Shown: piece after piece, positions 54,657-64,000 of the stretch
Layout of the letters: each line of letters starts with the position of its first letter
Position numbering within the stretch: the first letter of the stretch is position 1
Assembly (NCBI RefSeq): GCF_000418325.1
Contig: NC_021658.1
Coordinates: 9,748,001-9,812,000 of the forward strand
DNA length: 64,000 bases
Source of the DNA: Sorangium cellulosum So0157-2
GTDB taxonomy: Bacteria > Myxococcota_A > Polyangia > Polyangiales > Polyangiaceae
Direction of reading: 5' to 3'
Program-made: the position numbers and the translations under genes
The notes under the pieces: generated by a model
The model's input: the letters and a program-made list of their open reading frames with translations, nothing else
Database searches by the model: none
What the model was told of the DNA's origin: nothing

Positions 54657-56186
54657 ATGCTCGGATCCAGCCCCCGCACCGGTCTCCTCCTGCTCGGCGC
54701 GCTCCTCGCGGCCCTCCCGGGGTGCGAGGACGCCGACGTCTTCATCCCGCTGCCGGACCAGAGCGGCCCCGCCGGGGTGCTCGACGGCACGGTGACCTAC
54801 TCAGGCCCCCGGCCCTGCACGAAGGACGGCCGCGTCGTCGGCGCCGCGATCGTGCTCGGCTTCGACACGCGCCTGCTGCCGCCGCCGGAGGGGCTCGGCA
54901 CCTCGGCCGCGAGCCTCGACGTGATCCCCGGCGACGAGCTGTTCGGCGGCCTGGGCGCCGCGCTCGATCTCACGAACGACGGCGCGCTCCGCTGCCCCGC
55001 GCCGGACGATCCGCCCGTGACCGTGAGCGCCACGTGGCGGCTGTCGCCGCTGCCCGCCGGCACCTACCAGGTCCGCGGCTTCTACGACCACGACGGCGAC
55101 TTCGATCCGATCTTCAGCATCGCCAACCTGCCGACCCGGGGCGACGTGGCCGGCGGCGCGATCGAGAACGCGGCCGAGGTGCTCGGCGGCGCCGCCCCGC
55201 GGTACCGCGAGATCGCGCTCGCCGCCCCGATCCCCGCGACCGGCGCGCGCGTCAGCGGCATCGCGGTCACCCTCGGCCTGCCGCTCCCGCTGGAGCGGCC
55301 GATCTTCCACGTCGCCGAGGTGCTCGCGCCGCCCGCCGGCGTCGAGGAGGGCCCGGGCGAGGTGGTCATGGCCTCGGACTTCCAGCTGGAGACGTTCAGC
55401 CCGGGCGACCCCGCCGGCACCGAGGCGTCGCTCCTGCGCCTGCGGCTCGCCGCGGGCGTGCCCGACGAGGAGATCGCCAGCGCGGCGAAGCCCCCGATCT
55501 CGCTGCCGGTGGGCGGCGAGCCCGCGCCGACCCTCACGTACGCGCGCCAGGACGTGAACGGCGACGGCGCGATCGACGGCGACGATCACGTGCCCGACTC
55601 GGCGCTCCTCCCGGCGCTCTTCCCGATCGCGGTGTTCGCGAAGCAGCGCGCCGACGACCCGCTGGTCAGCCAGGCCGCGCCCGCGGTGCTCCTCCAGGGG
55701 CTGACGATCTACGACGACCTGCTGACCACGGCCACGCTCGGCGCGGAGCCGCTCGACGAGCCGCGGGACAGCGCGCTCGTCGGCGTCCGGCCCGCCGCGC
55801 TCTGCATGCGCCCGACCGAGCCGGAGCGGGGCGGCGTCCTCGTGATCAGCCACGCGAAGGACAAGGAAGGCAACGACATCATCGCCGAGCAGGACATGCC
55901 CGAGGTCGAGGAGGCGCTCGCCCGGCAGTTCGGGCGCCCGATCGAGATCGTCTACGGCTGCCTGCCCGAGGGGCGCTACGCGCTCAACCTGATCTACGGC
56001 ACCGGCCAGGCCTGGACCGTGCCGAACGAGGCCGGCGTGTGCGCGCCGTCGGAGGCCGCGCCGTCCCCCGACGTCTGCGGCGCGCGGCCGCGCCTCGCGT
56101 CGCAGGACATGGTACTCCGCATCGGTCCGCCGGACGACCCGGCGTACTGCGCCGAGCACCCCACGCCCGCGCTCTGCCTGCCCTGA
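54657..56186 (+). CDS. Lipoprotein, partner of the TonB-dependent receptor
   Basis: 509 residues from ATG 54657. Lipobox ALPGC (Cys22) with EDADV after it. The N-terminal third resembles carboxypeptidase-regulatory-like beta-sandwich domains (VLDGTVTYSGPRPCTKDGRV; LPAGTYQVRGFYDHDGDFDP). A dockerin-like loop DVNGDGAIDGDDHVPD lies near residue 300. Four cysteines in the C-terminal half. It starts 8 bp after the receptor stop, hence co-transcribed; an outer-membrane ligand-binding role is an inference from this link. Confidence 0.78.
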   Translation: MLGSSPRTGLLLLGALLAALPGCEDADVFIPLPDQSGPAGVLDGTVTYSGPRPCTKDGRVVGAAIVLGFDTRLLPPPEGLGTSAASLDVIPGDELFGGLGAALDLTNDGALRCPAPDDPPVTVSATWRLSPLPAGTYQVRGFYDHDGDFDPIFSIANLPTRGDVAGGAIENAAEVLGGAAPRYREIALAAPIPATGARVSGIAVTLGLPLPLERPIFHVAEVLAPPAGVEEGPGEVVMASDFQLETFSPGDPAGTEASLLRLRLAAGVPDEEIASAAKPPISLPVGGEPAPTLTYARQDVNGDGAIDGDDHVPDSALLPALFPIAVFAKQRADDPLVSQAAPAVLLQGLTIYDDLLTTATLGAEPLDEPRDSALVGVRPAALCMRPTEPERGGVLVISHAKDKEGNDIIAEQDMPEVEEALARQFGRPIEIVYGCLPEGRYALNLIYGTGQAWTVPNEAGVCAPSEAAPSPDVCGARPRLASQDMVLRIGPPDDPAYCAEHPTPALCLP

Positions 56187-56313
56187 GCGCCCCGCGCCTC
56201 CGAGCGCCGCCGCGCCCGCCCCGAAAAACGCGCCGATTTCCTGCGGAGAGCGCCGGTTGCGCCGCGCGCGCCGGTTCCCTCGCGCGCCTTCACCGATGGT
56301 AGGGTCCAGGCCC

Positions 56314-59300
56314 ATGCGCTGGTTTCGCTTTCCCTCGATGGCTTGTCTGGGGGCGCTCGGCGGCGCCGCGGCGGGCGCGCTCGTCCCGTCCGACGCGTCC
56401 GGCGGCTGGCCGCCGCCCACCTCGGCCAGCGCAGCGGACATGGCCGATGCCGAGAACTGGCCGAACGATCCCGACTACGGCCCCTCGGCCACGCAGAGCG
56501 GGCAGTGGAGCTTCTACTCCTTCCTCCCAGCCCCGAGCGGGAGCGCGCGCCCCCGCCCGGAGGAGTCCGCCGCCGGCATGGCGATCGATCTCGCCTGGCG
56601 GCGCACCCAGGGCGACCCGCGCGTCCGGATCGCCGTCACCGGCTCCGGGATCCTCTGGGACGACGGCGATCTCCTCGAGAAGGTGTGGCTCAACCGGGGC
56701 GAGCTCGCGCCCGACCACATGCCGCTGCACGCGGACGGCACGCCGTGCGCGGGCGACGGCGAGCTCGCCGGCTTCGATTGCAACGGCGACGGGGTCCTCT
56801 CGGCCTCGGACTACGACGACACGCCGGGGCTCACGCCAGCGGCGTCGGCGGGGCGGCCGAAGGGCGACCGGAACGGCAACGGCCGGCTCGACGCCGGCGA
56901 TCTCATCCTCCACTTCTCGGACGGCAAGGACGACGACGACAACGGCTACGTCGACGACATCGCGGGCTGGGACTTCTTCAAGAACGACAACGATCCGTTC
57001 GACGACACCCTGAACGGCCAGGGCACCGAGGGCGCGAAGATCGCGGCGGCGCAGACGAACAACGGGCTGGGCGGCGCGGGCGCCTGCCCGCTGTGCAGGG
57101 TCGTCCCGCTGCGCGTCGGCGACAGCCGCGTCGCCGACGCGCAGGACCTCGCGAAGGCGATCCTCTACGCGGCCGACCTCCGGGCCGACGTCGTGCAGTG
57201 CCCGGTGACCGCCGTCGACAGCACCGCCTTCCTCCAGGCGGCGCTCGACTATGCCCACGGCGAGGGGACGCTCGTCGTCGCGTCGGTGGGCGACGAGGGC
57301 TCGCGCCACCACAGCGCGCCCGCGATGAGCAACCACGCCCTGCCCGTGAGCGCCGTCCGCTACGACGGCCCGAGCGTCCAGACGTCGACCACCTTCCTCG
57401 ACGCCTCCCCGTGCTCGAGCTTCGGCGGCAACAACCTGCTCGCCGTGTCGAGCGCCGGCTGCGCCAGCGACGCGACCGCCGAGCTCGCCGGCGTCGCGGG
57501 CCTCCTGTACTCCGCCGCCCTGGAGCGCGGCGTCGCCCTGTCGCCCGCGGAGACGCAGGGCCTGCTCATCGCGAGCGCCGACGACATCGACGTGCCCGAG
57601 TCGCGCGAGCCCGGGTCGCCGTACCGCTCCTCGCAGCCGGGGTTCGATCAGCGGTTCGGCCACGGCCGCGTCAACGCGAACCGCGCCGTCGAGGCGCTGC
57701 GCGACGGGCGCGTGCCGCCCGCGATCGACCTCACGTCGCCGCGGTGGTTCGAGGTCCTCTACAAGGACCAGGTGCAGGTGCCCGTGCCGATCGAGGGCAC
57801 CATCTCGGCGAAGCGGGCGACGGCGTACGACTACGCGATCGAGTGGGCGCCCGGCGTGCAGCCGCTCGAGTCGGACTTCAGGGTGCTCCAGCGGGAGGTG
57901 AACGTCGCGCCGACGGTCGTCATCGGCGCCGGCGGCCCGCTCGCCTCGCTCGACGTGCGCACCATCGACACGTCCCACGCCCGCGACGCCGACAGCCCCC
58001 ACGGCGAGAACGACCGCGCGATCACGGTGCGCGCCTGGGCGACCGCCCGCTACGGCGGGGCCGCCGGCGACGTGCGCAGCGAGGCGCGGCGCACCTACTA
58101 CGTCGCCAGCGATCCGACGCTGGTCGACGGCTTTCCCCTCTTCGTCGGCGACAGCGGCGAGGGCAGCCCGAAGCTCGCGGACCTCGACGGCGACGGGGGG
58201 CGCGAGATCATCTACCCCACGGCCGGCGGCGAGCTGCGCGTGCTGAAGGCGACGCCGAAGGGCCCCAAGCCGCTGCCGGGGTTCCCGTTCCGGACGCGCC
58301 ACGCCGACGGCCTGCTCGATCCCGAGGCGCCGGACGCCTCGCCCGCCTTCTACCGGCGCGCCCGCGCGTACGACGAGGTGGCCTGGGACAAGCTCGGCCG
58401 CGAGCCGATCCTGGGCGCGCCCGCGATCGCGGATCTCGACGGCGACGGCGCGCAGGAGATCGCGATCTCGACCTGGCCGGGCACGGTCTACGTCATCGGC
58501 GCGGACGGCGCGCTCCGCGACGGCTGGCCGGTGCGCCTGCCCGAGATCCCCTCCTGCCCCCTCGATCCCGGGGCGCCGGCGAGCGCGCCGTGCATGTCCC
58601 CGGACGCGCGGATCGCGCGGGGGGCGTTCGCCGCGCCGGTCCTCGCCGACCTCGACGGCGACGGCCTGCTCGACGTGATCCAGGCGGCGTTCGACGGCAA
58701 CGTCTACGCCTTCGACGCGGCCGGCGGCGCGCTGCGCGGCTGGCCGGTGGAGGTGCACTACGAGGGGCCGCTGGCCCGGGAGCCGGCGCGGAGCCGCCTG
58801 CTCGCGACGCCGGCCGTCGCCGATTTCAACGGCGACGGGCTCCCGGACCTGCTGGTCGGGTCGAGCGAGCGGCTCGGCGACGACGGCGATGCCGGGGCGG
58901 TCTACGTGCTCGACGCGCGCGGCGCGGCCGCGCCCTCCGGGCCGGTGCTCGCGGGCTGGCCGGTCACGATGCCGTCGCTCTCGCTCGCGCCGCTCGTCGC
59001 GGAGGGGATCGCGGCCTCGGGCGTCGTCGGCCGGTTCGGCGGCACGCTGGCGGGGGTCGTGCAGGGCAACGGCGCGCCGCCGCTCGTGCTCCCGGCCTCG
59101 CCGGGCGCGCAGGACGGGCTCCTGTCGACCCCGGCCGGCGCGCTGCCGCCTCCGCGGGGCGGCTCGGCGGCCGGGCTCGACCCGACGTTCGGCCCGCTCT
59201 CGCCCGCCGCGGGCGCCCGGACGATGCTCCCGCTGCTCTCGCATCCGGCGCTGGGCGACGTCGATCAGGACGGCACCCCCGACGTGATCGCCGCCGGCGC

Positions 59301-59955
59301 CTCGGAGGCGGCCGCGCTGGCGCTCGCGGGCGAGCGCGGCGCGGAGCGGCCCGCTCACCTGCTCGCGGTCTGGAGCGGCCGGTCGGGCGCGATGCTGCCG
59401 CGCGCGCCGTTCGTCCTCGAGGATCACACGGTCGGGAGCAGCCAGGCGGTGGTCGATCTGAACGGCGACGGCTACCCCGAGGTGCTGACGGGCTCGAGCG
59501 GCTATTTCCTGCACGCCTTCGACGGGTGCGGCCGGGAGCCGCGCGGGTTCCCGAAGTTCACCGGCCAGTCGATCGCGACGACGCCGGCGGTGGGCGACCT
59601 CGACGGCGACGGGACGCTCGAGGTCGTGGTGGGCACCCGCGACGGCTGGCTGTTCGCGTGGCACACCGAGGCGACGACGGGCGCGCTCGTCGCGTGGGAG
59701 AGCTTCCACCACGACAACCGGAACACGGGCAACCTCGAGACGCCGCTCGATCAGGGGGGCGGGCGGAGCGCGGCGCGGCCGCTCACCGTGGACCTGTGCG
59801 AGGGCCCGCAGCAGGCTCAGGTCATGTTGCGGCTGGGCGGCGGCTGCGCCTGCGCGGCCGCGGGGGATCCGCGGGGCGGGGCCGGCGAGCGCGCGGCGCT
59901 CGGGGCGGCGCTGCTCGGGGCGATGGCGCTCTGGGGGCGGCGGCGGAGGGCGTAG
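56314..59955 (+). CDS. Surface protein: inactive subtilase-like domain, FG-GAP repeats, MYXO-CTERM-type tail
   Basis: 1213 residues. Signal peptide 1-27. A subtilisin-like fold spans about 85-470, but catalytic positions are lost: IAVTGSGI has Gly110 for Asp, GQGTEGAK has Gln236 for His, and SVGDEG has Asp327 for the oxyanion Asn; only Ser385 (CASDATAELAGVAGLL) remains. Two dockerin-like Ca loops (FDCNGDGVLSASDYDD; DRNGNGRLDAGDL) are inserted. Seven FG-GAP/VCBS loops follow (for example ADLDGDGAQEIAIS, ADFNGDGLPDLLVG). The C-terminus (GGGCACAAAG, hydrophobic segment, RRRR) fits the myxobacterial MYXO-CTERM sorting signal, so it should be processed and displayed on the surface. Likely adhesin or scaffold. 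Confidence 0.88.
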   Translation: MRWFRFPSMACLGALGGAAAGALVPSDASGGWPPPTSASAADMADAENWPNDPDYGPSATQSGQWSFYSFLPAPSGSARPRPEESAAGMAIDLAWRRTQGDPRVRIAVTGSGILWDDGDLLEKVWLNRGELAPDHMPLHADGTPCAGDGELAGFDCNGDGVLSASDYDDTPGLTPAASAGRPKGDRNGNGRLDAGDLILHFSDGKDDDDNGYVDDIAGWDFFKNDNDPFDDTLNGQGTEGAKIAAAQTNNGLGGAGACPLCRVVPLRVGDSRVADAQDLAKAILYAADLRADVVQCPVTAVDSTAFLQAALDYAHGEGTLVVASVGDEGSRHHSAPAMSNHALPVSAVRYDGPSVQTSTTFLDASPCSSFGGNNLLAVSSAGCASDATAELAGVAGLLYSAALERGVALSPAETQGLLIASADDIDVPESREPGSPYRSSQPGFDQRFGHGRVNANRAVEALRDGRVPPAIDLTSPRWFEVLYKDQVQVPVPIEGTISAKRATAYDYAIEWAPGVQPLESDFRVLQREVNVAPTVVIGAGGPLASLDVRTIDTSHARDADSPHGENDRAITVRAWATARYGGAAGDVRSEARRTYYVASDPTLVDGFPLFVGDSGEGSPKLADLDGDGGREIIYPTAGGELRVLKATPKGPKPLPGFPFRTRHADGLLDPEAPDASPAFYRRARAYDEVAWDKLGREPILGAPAIADLDGDGAQEIAISTWPGTVYVIGADGALRDGWPVRLPEIPSCPLDPGAPASAPCMSPDARIARGAFAAPVLADLDGDGLLDVIQAAFDGNVYAFDAAGGALRGWPVEVHYEGPLAREPARSRLLATPAVADFNGDGLPDLLVGSSERLGDDGDAGAVYVLDARGAAAPSGPVLAGWPVTMPSLSLAPLVAEGIAASGVVGRFGGTLAGVVQGNGAPPLVLPASPGAQDGLLSTPAGALPPPRGGSAAGLDPTFGPLSPAAGARTMLPLLSHPALGDVDQDGTPDVIAAGASEAAALALAGERGAERPAHLLAVWSGRSGAMLPRAPFVLEDHTVGSSQAVVDLNGDGYPEVLTGSSGYFLHAFDGCGREPRGFPKFTGQSIATTPAVGDLDGDGTLEVVVGTRDGWLFAWHTEATTGALVAWESFHHDNRNTGNLETPLDQGGGRSAARPLTVDLCEGPQQAQVMLRLGGGCACAAAGDPRGGAGERAALGAALLGAMALWGRRRRA

Positions 59956-60058
59956 GGCGGGGCACGCGGGGCGGCGGCAGCCGAGCGAGCCGTCGGGCGG
60001 CGCTCTCGCGTCGCCGTCGCCGCCGGCCAGCCCCTGCCTGCGCCGCTCCCGGCCCTCC

Positions 60059-61837
60059 TCAATAGGGGCAGGCCAGCACTTCCGGCGCGCTCACGCCGTG
60101 GGCGCTCACGCCCGAGATGACGTTATCCTCCGGATGGAAGAGCGCCTGGGCGCCAGCCGGCCCCGACATCCAGCATTGCTGCTGGATGGATTGTGACTGC
60201 CTCCCGCGCGAGGGGTCGCAGCGCCCCACCGTGGCGCCGCGGACCGTGACGTCGCTGGCCTCTATCTTGATGCCGGGATGGGAGCCCGACGTGAGGCGCA
60301 GGGCATTGTCGAAGACGAGCAATCGCTTCAGGGTCACGTCTCCCACCCGGACCGAGGTCACGGGCAGCGTGGTTCGCGAGCTCAGGAGCACGCCGTAGAG
60401 CCCGTTTCCCCAGGACGCGACGTCCCGGAGCGCCACCCCGGTGCCTGCCTGGACGTGCACGCCATGGCTCGCGTTGTAAGTGGACACGACACGATCGATC
60501 AGGATCCCCGTCGGACGGTCCTCCTCGATGGCGCTCGCCAGCATGACGCCAGAGCCGCCGTTGTGATGAAAGTAGCTGTCCTGGACCACGATGTTCGCCG
60601 GCACCGCGCTGGGGATCCCGGGCCCGGGGGGGACCTGGGCGGAGATCCACAGGCCATGTCCGCCGTTGCCCGTCGCGGAGCCGTCGCTGGGATGGATCAG
60701 GTTGTGGTGAACGTTGCAGTTTCGCACGGTCACGTTGGCGGTGATGATCTTGATCGCGCTGGCGCCGATCGGGCCGTTGATGTTCTTGATCTCGCAGTTC
60801 TCCACGAGGATGGGCGGCGTGTCGTGGTGCCCGGCGATGGAGGACAGGTAGATGCCGCCCTTCGAGGTGCCGTCCACGATCACGTTCCGGATGACGCCCC
60901 CGGAGCCCCAGGAGAAGCCGATGCCCTCCAGATTGGAGGGCTTGCAGGCAGGGAGCTGGGGCACGAGGGGCGCGTAGCGCACGATGACGTTCTCCACCTT
61001 GCAGTCGGCGCACGTGTTGAGGTGGATGCCGCTGTTGGCCGTCCTGCGTGGTCCATCCGTGAGCGCGATCTGCAGGTTGCGGATCCAGAGCCCCCGGACC
61101 GCGCTGACGGTGGTCCCGTCCCGCTTGGCGACCCCGGTGACCTGGATGGCCCCGGGGTACTGCTCCGGATTGCAGGGGATCGCCACGAGGGTCGCTGTCC
61201 CGGGATCGCCCGGGCCGGCGTGGGGGGACAGCTCCGGCCCCTCCAGGGTCAGCGCGTCGTAGTGAGGCCGCAGCGGGCTGCGCAGCACGTATCGCCCCGC
61301 GGGGAAGGCCACGACGCGCCTGCGGGCGCGCAGCGACGCCGCGCACTCGATGGCCGTCGCGATGCCCGGGCTGTCGTCGACGTTCGTGCTGTGGTCGACG
61401 GACGCGTCGGCGGAGAACGGCCATTCCGCCGGCCTCGCCAGGTAGGGAAGGACGTCGACCACGCCGTCCGGGTCGACGGAGCCCGGCAGGCAGCAGCGCG
61501 CCCCCTGGCAAGCATTCAGGTCCTCATGCAGCGTCCTGGTCCCGCGGCAACCGCCGCTGGCGGGGCAGAAGGGCCCCGTGCAGACCGGAGACAGCGCGGC
61601 GGCATCAGGGCAGGCGACGCCGGTCGTCTCGTCTGCCGCGAAGGGCGGCTCGGTGTAGGGCGCATCGAGGTCGCAGAAATCCCGGGACGCAGCGCTCTCC
61701 ATCGCATCAGGGCGACCCCCCCAGCCAGCCTCGTCGCAGCCGGCGCTGTCCGGGGGCGGGGTGGCTCCGGCTGGAGCGGAGACGAGCGCGAGCAAGACTC
61801 CTATCCAGATCTTCACGAACCGCTGGTCCAACGACAC
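60059..61837 (-). CDS. Secreted right-handed beta-helix (pectate-lyase-like) protein
   Basis: 592 residues from a GTG preceded by AAGGAGG, the strongest Shine-Dalgarno in the window. Signal peptide 1-25 (IWIGVLLALVSAPAGA). A Cys-rich N-terminal segment (about 34-120; DFCDL, VCTGPFCPASGGC, RCCLPG) precedes a parallel beta-helix with repeated coils such as IHLNTCADCKVENVIVRYAP, GIYLSS, IVVQDSYFHHNGGSGVMLAS and VHVQAGTGVALRDVASWGNG. Such folds occur in pectate lyases, polysaccharide epimerases and adhesins; no complete catalytic set is visible, so the substrate is unknown. Confidence 0.84.
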   Translation of the reverse strand: MSLDQRFVKIWIGVLLALVSAPAGATPPPDSAGCDEAGWGGRPDAMESAASRDFCDLDAPYTEPPFAADETTGVACPDAAALSPVCTGPFCPASGGCRGTRTLHEDLNACQGARCCLPGSVDPDGVVDVLPYLARPAEWPFSADASVDHSTNVDDSPGIATAIECAASLRARRRVVAFPAGRYVLRSPLRPHYDALTLEGPELSPHAGPGDPGTATLVAIPCNPEQYPGAIQVTGVAKRDGTTVSAVRGLWIRNLQIALTDGPRRTANSGIHLNTCADCKVENVIVRYAPLVPQLPACKPSNLEGIGFSWGSGGVIRNVIVDGTSKGGIYLSSIAGHHDTPPILVENCEIKNINGPIGASAIKIITANVTVRNCNVHHNLIHPSDGSATGNGGHGLWISAQVPPGPGIPSAVPANIVVQDSYFHHNGGSGVMLASAIEEDRPTGILIDRVVSTYNASHGVHVQAGTGVALRDVASWGNGLYGVLLSSRTTLPVTSVRVGDVTLKRLLVFDNALRLTSGSHPGIKIEASDVTVRGATVGRCDPSRGRQSQSIQQQCWMSGPAGAQALFHPEDNVISGVSAHGVSAPEVLACPY

Positions 61838-62425
61838 ACATACCTCCTTCTCGGACGAGGGGGTAATCCGGGACTTTCAGGTGCAAGGAGCGAGCGCTGG
61901 CGTCGAGCGGAGCATCGTTGTGCGAAGAAGCGGACCACCCCCGCCGGGGTAGCCGCGACGCGATCGCACGACCGTTCCGCTCCACGCGTCTGGCATGAGC
62001 GATTTTCCTGCGCGGGCGTGCCGCGCGCGGCGCGGCGGCCCGTCCCGGCGAGCGCGGAGAGGGCACGTCGACGACGGGGATGCTGCGAGCCGGGGCGCGC
62101 TGGGTCGCTGCCAGCGGGGCGCTGGGCTGTCCGCGACAGTCGCTCTCGAGATCGAACTGCCCGTTGCGGTGAACGCGCCGGAGGCTCCGTCCCTCGGGCC
62201 CGCCCCGCGCCCGCGAATGCCACGTGGCTTGTCACGCTCGACGCTTCTGCGCAAGCGCCGCGTCCGAGCGCACCGCGGGCGATCGGGAGACGACCTCACG
62301 ACGGCCGAGCGCGTTTCGTGAAGGACGGGCGCGCCGACTCCGACAGGGCGTTGCGCCGCAGGAACCGCGAGCTCCCCGCGCGCCGGCCTCGCGCTCGAGC
62401 CCGGCGCTGCACGACGGAGGCGCGA
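61838..62425. other. Intergenic region, 588 bp, no gene recognised
   Basis: Lies upstream of the leftward beta-helix gene and downstream of the leftward Asp-box gene. Several open frames exist on both strands, but all are Arg/Ala/Ser-rich shadows without protein-like order. I see no terminator with a T-run and no repeat. It should hold the promoter of the beta-helix gene at its left end. Confidence 0.45.
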
Positions 62426-64000
62426 TCAGCGCTCGCGCTTGACGCGCATGCCCCCGCCGAAGCTGACCGTCCACACCTCGTCGAGGTCGTGCGGGTTCCA
62501 GAACACCCGCACCGGCTGCTGGAACGAGTACCCGTCGTCGCGGAAGAACCGCGGCGCGTCGTCGTTGAGGTCCTCGGTGATCCAGAGCCCGTCCCGCTCG
62601 GTCGTCATGTACATGCGGTCCGGGTCGCGCGGGTCGATCGCGCACGACTCGACGCGGACCTTGTCGCTGATGCGCTGCCAGGTCAAACCGCGGTCCCGGG
62701 TGCGGTACAGCCCGCCGAAGAAGCGGTCGTCATGGCTGAACACCGTCACGTACCACGTGCTCTCGGTGCGGTCGTTCGGATCGATGACGACGTCTTTCGT
62801 CCAGTAGTGCATCTCCGGCGAGGAGCGATCCTCCCACGCCGACGCGCCGGGCGGCAGGAGGAACACGCCCGCTCGATCGGTGAACGTCCGGGTGTTGCCG
62901 GGCTGATGGCCGGAGTAGGTCGCGACGATGCTCCCGTCCTTCAGCACGTGGACGTTGAACGCGTGACCCTGCGTCCGCGGCGGGGCGGGGAGCGGCTCGG
63001 GCGCCGCGCCGGGCGCGCTCAGATCGAGGTGGACGATGCCGCCGGTCTGGCTATGGACGGTGCTCGCGTAGAGCTGGTCCGGATCGTTCGGATCGAGCGC
63101 CAGCCAGATGACGTTGCGCCCGAGATCGGCGACGAGCGACCACGTTGCGCCCTTGTCATGGGAGACCATGATTCCCCCTCTGGCCGGGCGTGCCTGCGTG
63201 CCGTCGATGCGGGCGTCGCGCATCCAGGGGCTCTGGTAGATGTCGTGGACGCTGCCGGTGGCCGCGTAGAGCGCTCCCGTGATCGGGTGCTGGACGGCGT
63301 GGTAGGTGGTGTTCAGGGTCAGGCCGTTCGCGCCGTCGCGAGCCCACGACCTGCCGCCATCCTCGCTGTAGGCGCTCCGGATGTCCGTGAGCGACGCGAA
63401 GATGGTGTCCTTGTCGGGGAAGGTCAGCCACCAGCCCGACGTCTGCTCGACGCCGCTCGTGCGGTAGAAGCGGGACTTCGGGGTATCCGCGCCCCTCCGG
63501 TTGTCGTCCGCCGGGTCCACGTACGCCTGCTGGAAGCTCTTCCCGCCGTCGTCGCTGACGTGGACGAACCCGAGATCGGTGATCGCCACCCGGCGGGAAT
63601 CCTCGGGCGACACCGAGAGGCCGAGCGCGTACTCGCCGAAGTCCCAGCCCATGTCGCCTCCGAACCCGCTCCAGCCCGTGGCGATGTTGGCGTTGTGATC
63701 GCTCCGGAACACGTGCCGCCAGCTGGCCCCGCCGTCGACCGTCTTCAGGACGATGGGCGCGAGCGTCTGGCGGTCGCCGCCGGCGGCGTACGCGACGCCG
63801 GGATCGTCCGCGGACGTGGCGACGAACGCGAGCTTGTCGCTCGGTCCGAGCCCGTTCGTCGCGGGGATCCAGCGCCGCTCCCCGAGCTTGAGCCGGTAGA
63901 GGCCGGCGTAAGCGTCGAGCTCCCCGCCGGTCGTGTTCGCGGTGACGAGGGGGTTGCCGGCGCTGTCGGCGGCGGAGAAGGTGACCGCGAAGAAGCGGGC
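62426..64000 (-). CDS. Asp-box (BNR) beta-propeller protein, N-terminus cut by the window edge
   Basis: The frame is open to the right edge, so at least 524 residues are encoded and the start lies outside. Five or more Asp-box motifs (SxDxGxxW type) recur: KTVDGGASWRHVF, HVSDDGGKSFQQAY, YSEDGGRSWARDG, VSHDKGATWSLVA and RTRDRGLTWQRIS. They mark a multi-bladed propeller like those of sialidases, GH74 xyloglucanases and sortilin-type proteins. DPNDPDQLYASTV and DPRDPDRMYMTTE are typical blade linkers. Catalytic residues cannot be assigned. Probably secreted; it ends GGGMRVKRER without a sorting tail. Confidence 0.87.
   Translation of the reverse strand, partial: ARFFAVTFSAADSAGNPLVTANTTGGELDAYAGLYRLKLGERRWIPATNGLGPSDKLAFVATSADDPGVAYAAGGDRQTLAPIVLKTVDGGASWRHVFRSDHNANIATGWSGFGGDMGWDFGEYALGLSVSPEDSRRVAITDLGFVHVSDDGGKSFQQAYVDPADDNRRGADTPKSRFYRTSGVEQTSGWWLTFPDKDTIFASLTDIRSAYSEDGGRSWARDGANGLTLNTTYHAVQHPITGALYAATGSVHDIYQSPWMRDARIDGTQARPARGGIMVSHDKGATWSLVADLGRNVIWLALDPNDPDQLYASTVHSQTGGIVHLDLSAPGAAPEPLPAPPRTQGHAFNVHVLKDGSIVATYSGHQPGNTRTFTDRAGVFLLPPGASAWEDRSSPEMHYWTKDVVIDPNDRTESTWYVTVFSHDDRFFGGLYRTRDRGLTWQRISDKVRVESCAIDPRDPDRMYMTTERDGLWITEDLNDDAPRFFRDDGYSFQQPVRVFWNPHDLDEVWTVSFGGGMRVKRER

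Noticed and set aside
61877-62321. Small genes in the 588-bp gap
   Set aside because: Frames on both strands are Arg/Ser/Ala-rich, overlap each other and lack ribosome binding sites.

Overview
The window is very GC-rich DNA with the strong third-position G/C bias of a myxobacterium. The gene content points to the Polyangiales (Sorangium/Polyangium type). Evidence includes a protein of the myxobacteria-restricted TIGR02265/DUF2378 family, a C-terminal sorting tail of the MYXO-CTERM type, eukaryote-like Ser/Thr kinases with FHA or PEGA domains, a TonB-dependent receptor fused to a TPR domain, many lipoproteins and FG-GAP/Asp-box surface proteins, and a long Pro/Ala-rich IF-2. No rRNA, tRNA, CRISPR array or intact insertion sequence was seen.

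Layout. 1-7.4 kb: accessory genes (partial AIG2-like protein, secreted TonB-C-like protein, PAS-PAS-STAS sensor, TIGR02265 protein, VOC protein, M15 peptidase, acyl-CoA thioesterase) with a 32-bp tandem repeat, a 41-bp inverted repeat and paired palindromes ahead of the VOC gene. 7.4-17.5 kb: a signalling or conflict-like region. A STAND-type ATPase with TPRs is divergent from a membrane protein carrying an effector-associated-domain-like N-terminus. Next come a zinc-ribbon protein and a MepA-like endopeptidase. Last is a two-gene unit: an active P-loop ATPase overlapping a protein with a degenerate P-loop, TPR-like repeats and a sigma-70 region 4 helix-turn-helix. 17.6-24 kb: metabolic genes on the plus strand (scoA-scoB-accD-folC, an SDR, glmM). 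24.2-26.6 kb: an NtrC-type regulator coupled to an ABC ATPase.

27-33.9 kb: OmpA-family protein (frameshifted), lipoprotein, EgtB, glycosyltransferase, Aat. 34-42.9 kb, minus strand: the classic rimP-nusA-ylxRQ-infB-ylxP-rbfA translation/transcription operon. infB is split into two overlapping frames. serA lies upstream behind a clear intrinsic terminator. 42.9-64 kb: envelope and surface genes (lipoproteins, Omp85-like barrel, two Ser/Thr kinases, TPR-TonB receptor with a lipoprotein partner, a catalytically dead subtilase-like FG-GAP protein, a beta-helix protein and a truncated Asp-box propeller).

The best candidates for something undescribed are the ATPase plus degenerate-NTPase/TPR/sigma-4 pair (13.9-17.5 kb), which looks like a MalT-type regulator split over two genes, and the nearby EAD-like membrane protein with its divergent STAND ATPase. 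Both need profile searches to confirm. Large palindromes recur between convergent gene ends (about 4.1, 11.6 and 24.1 kb) and may be dispersed repeat elements or bidirectional terminators.
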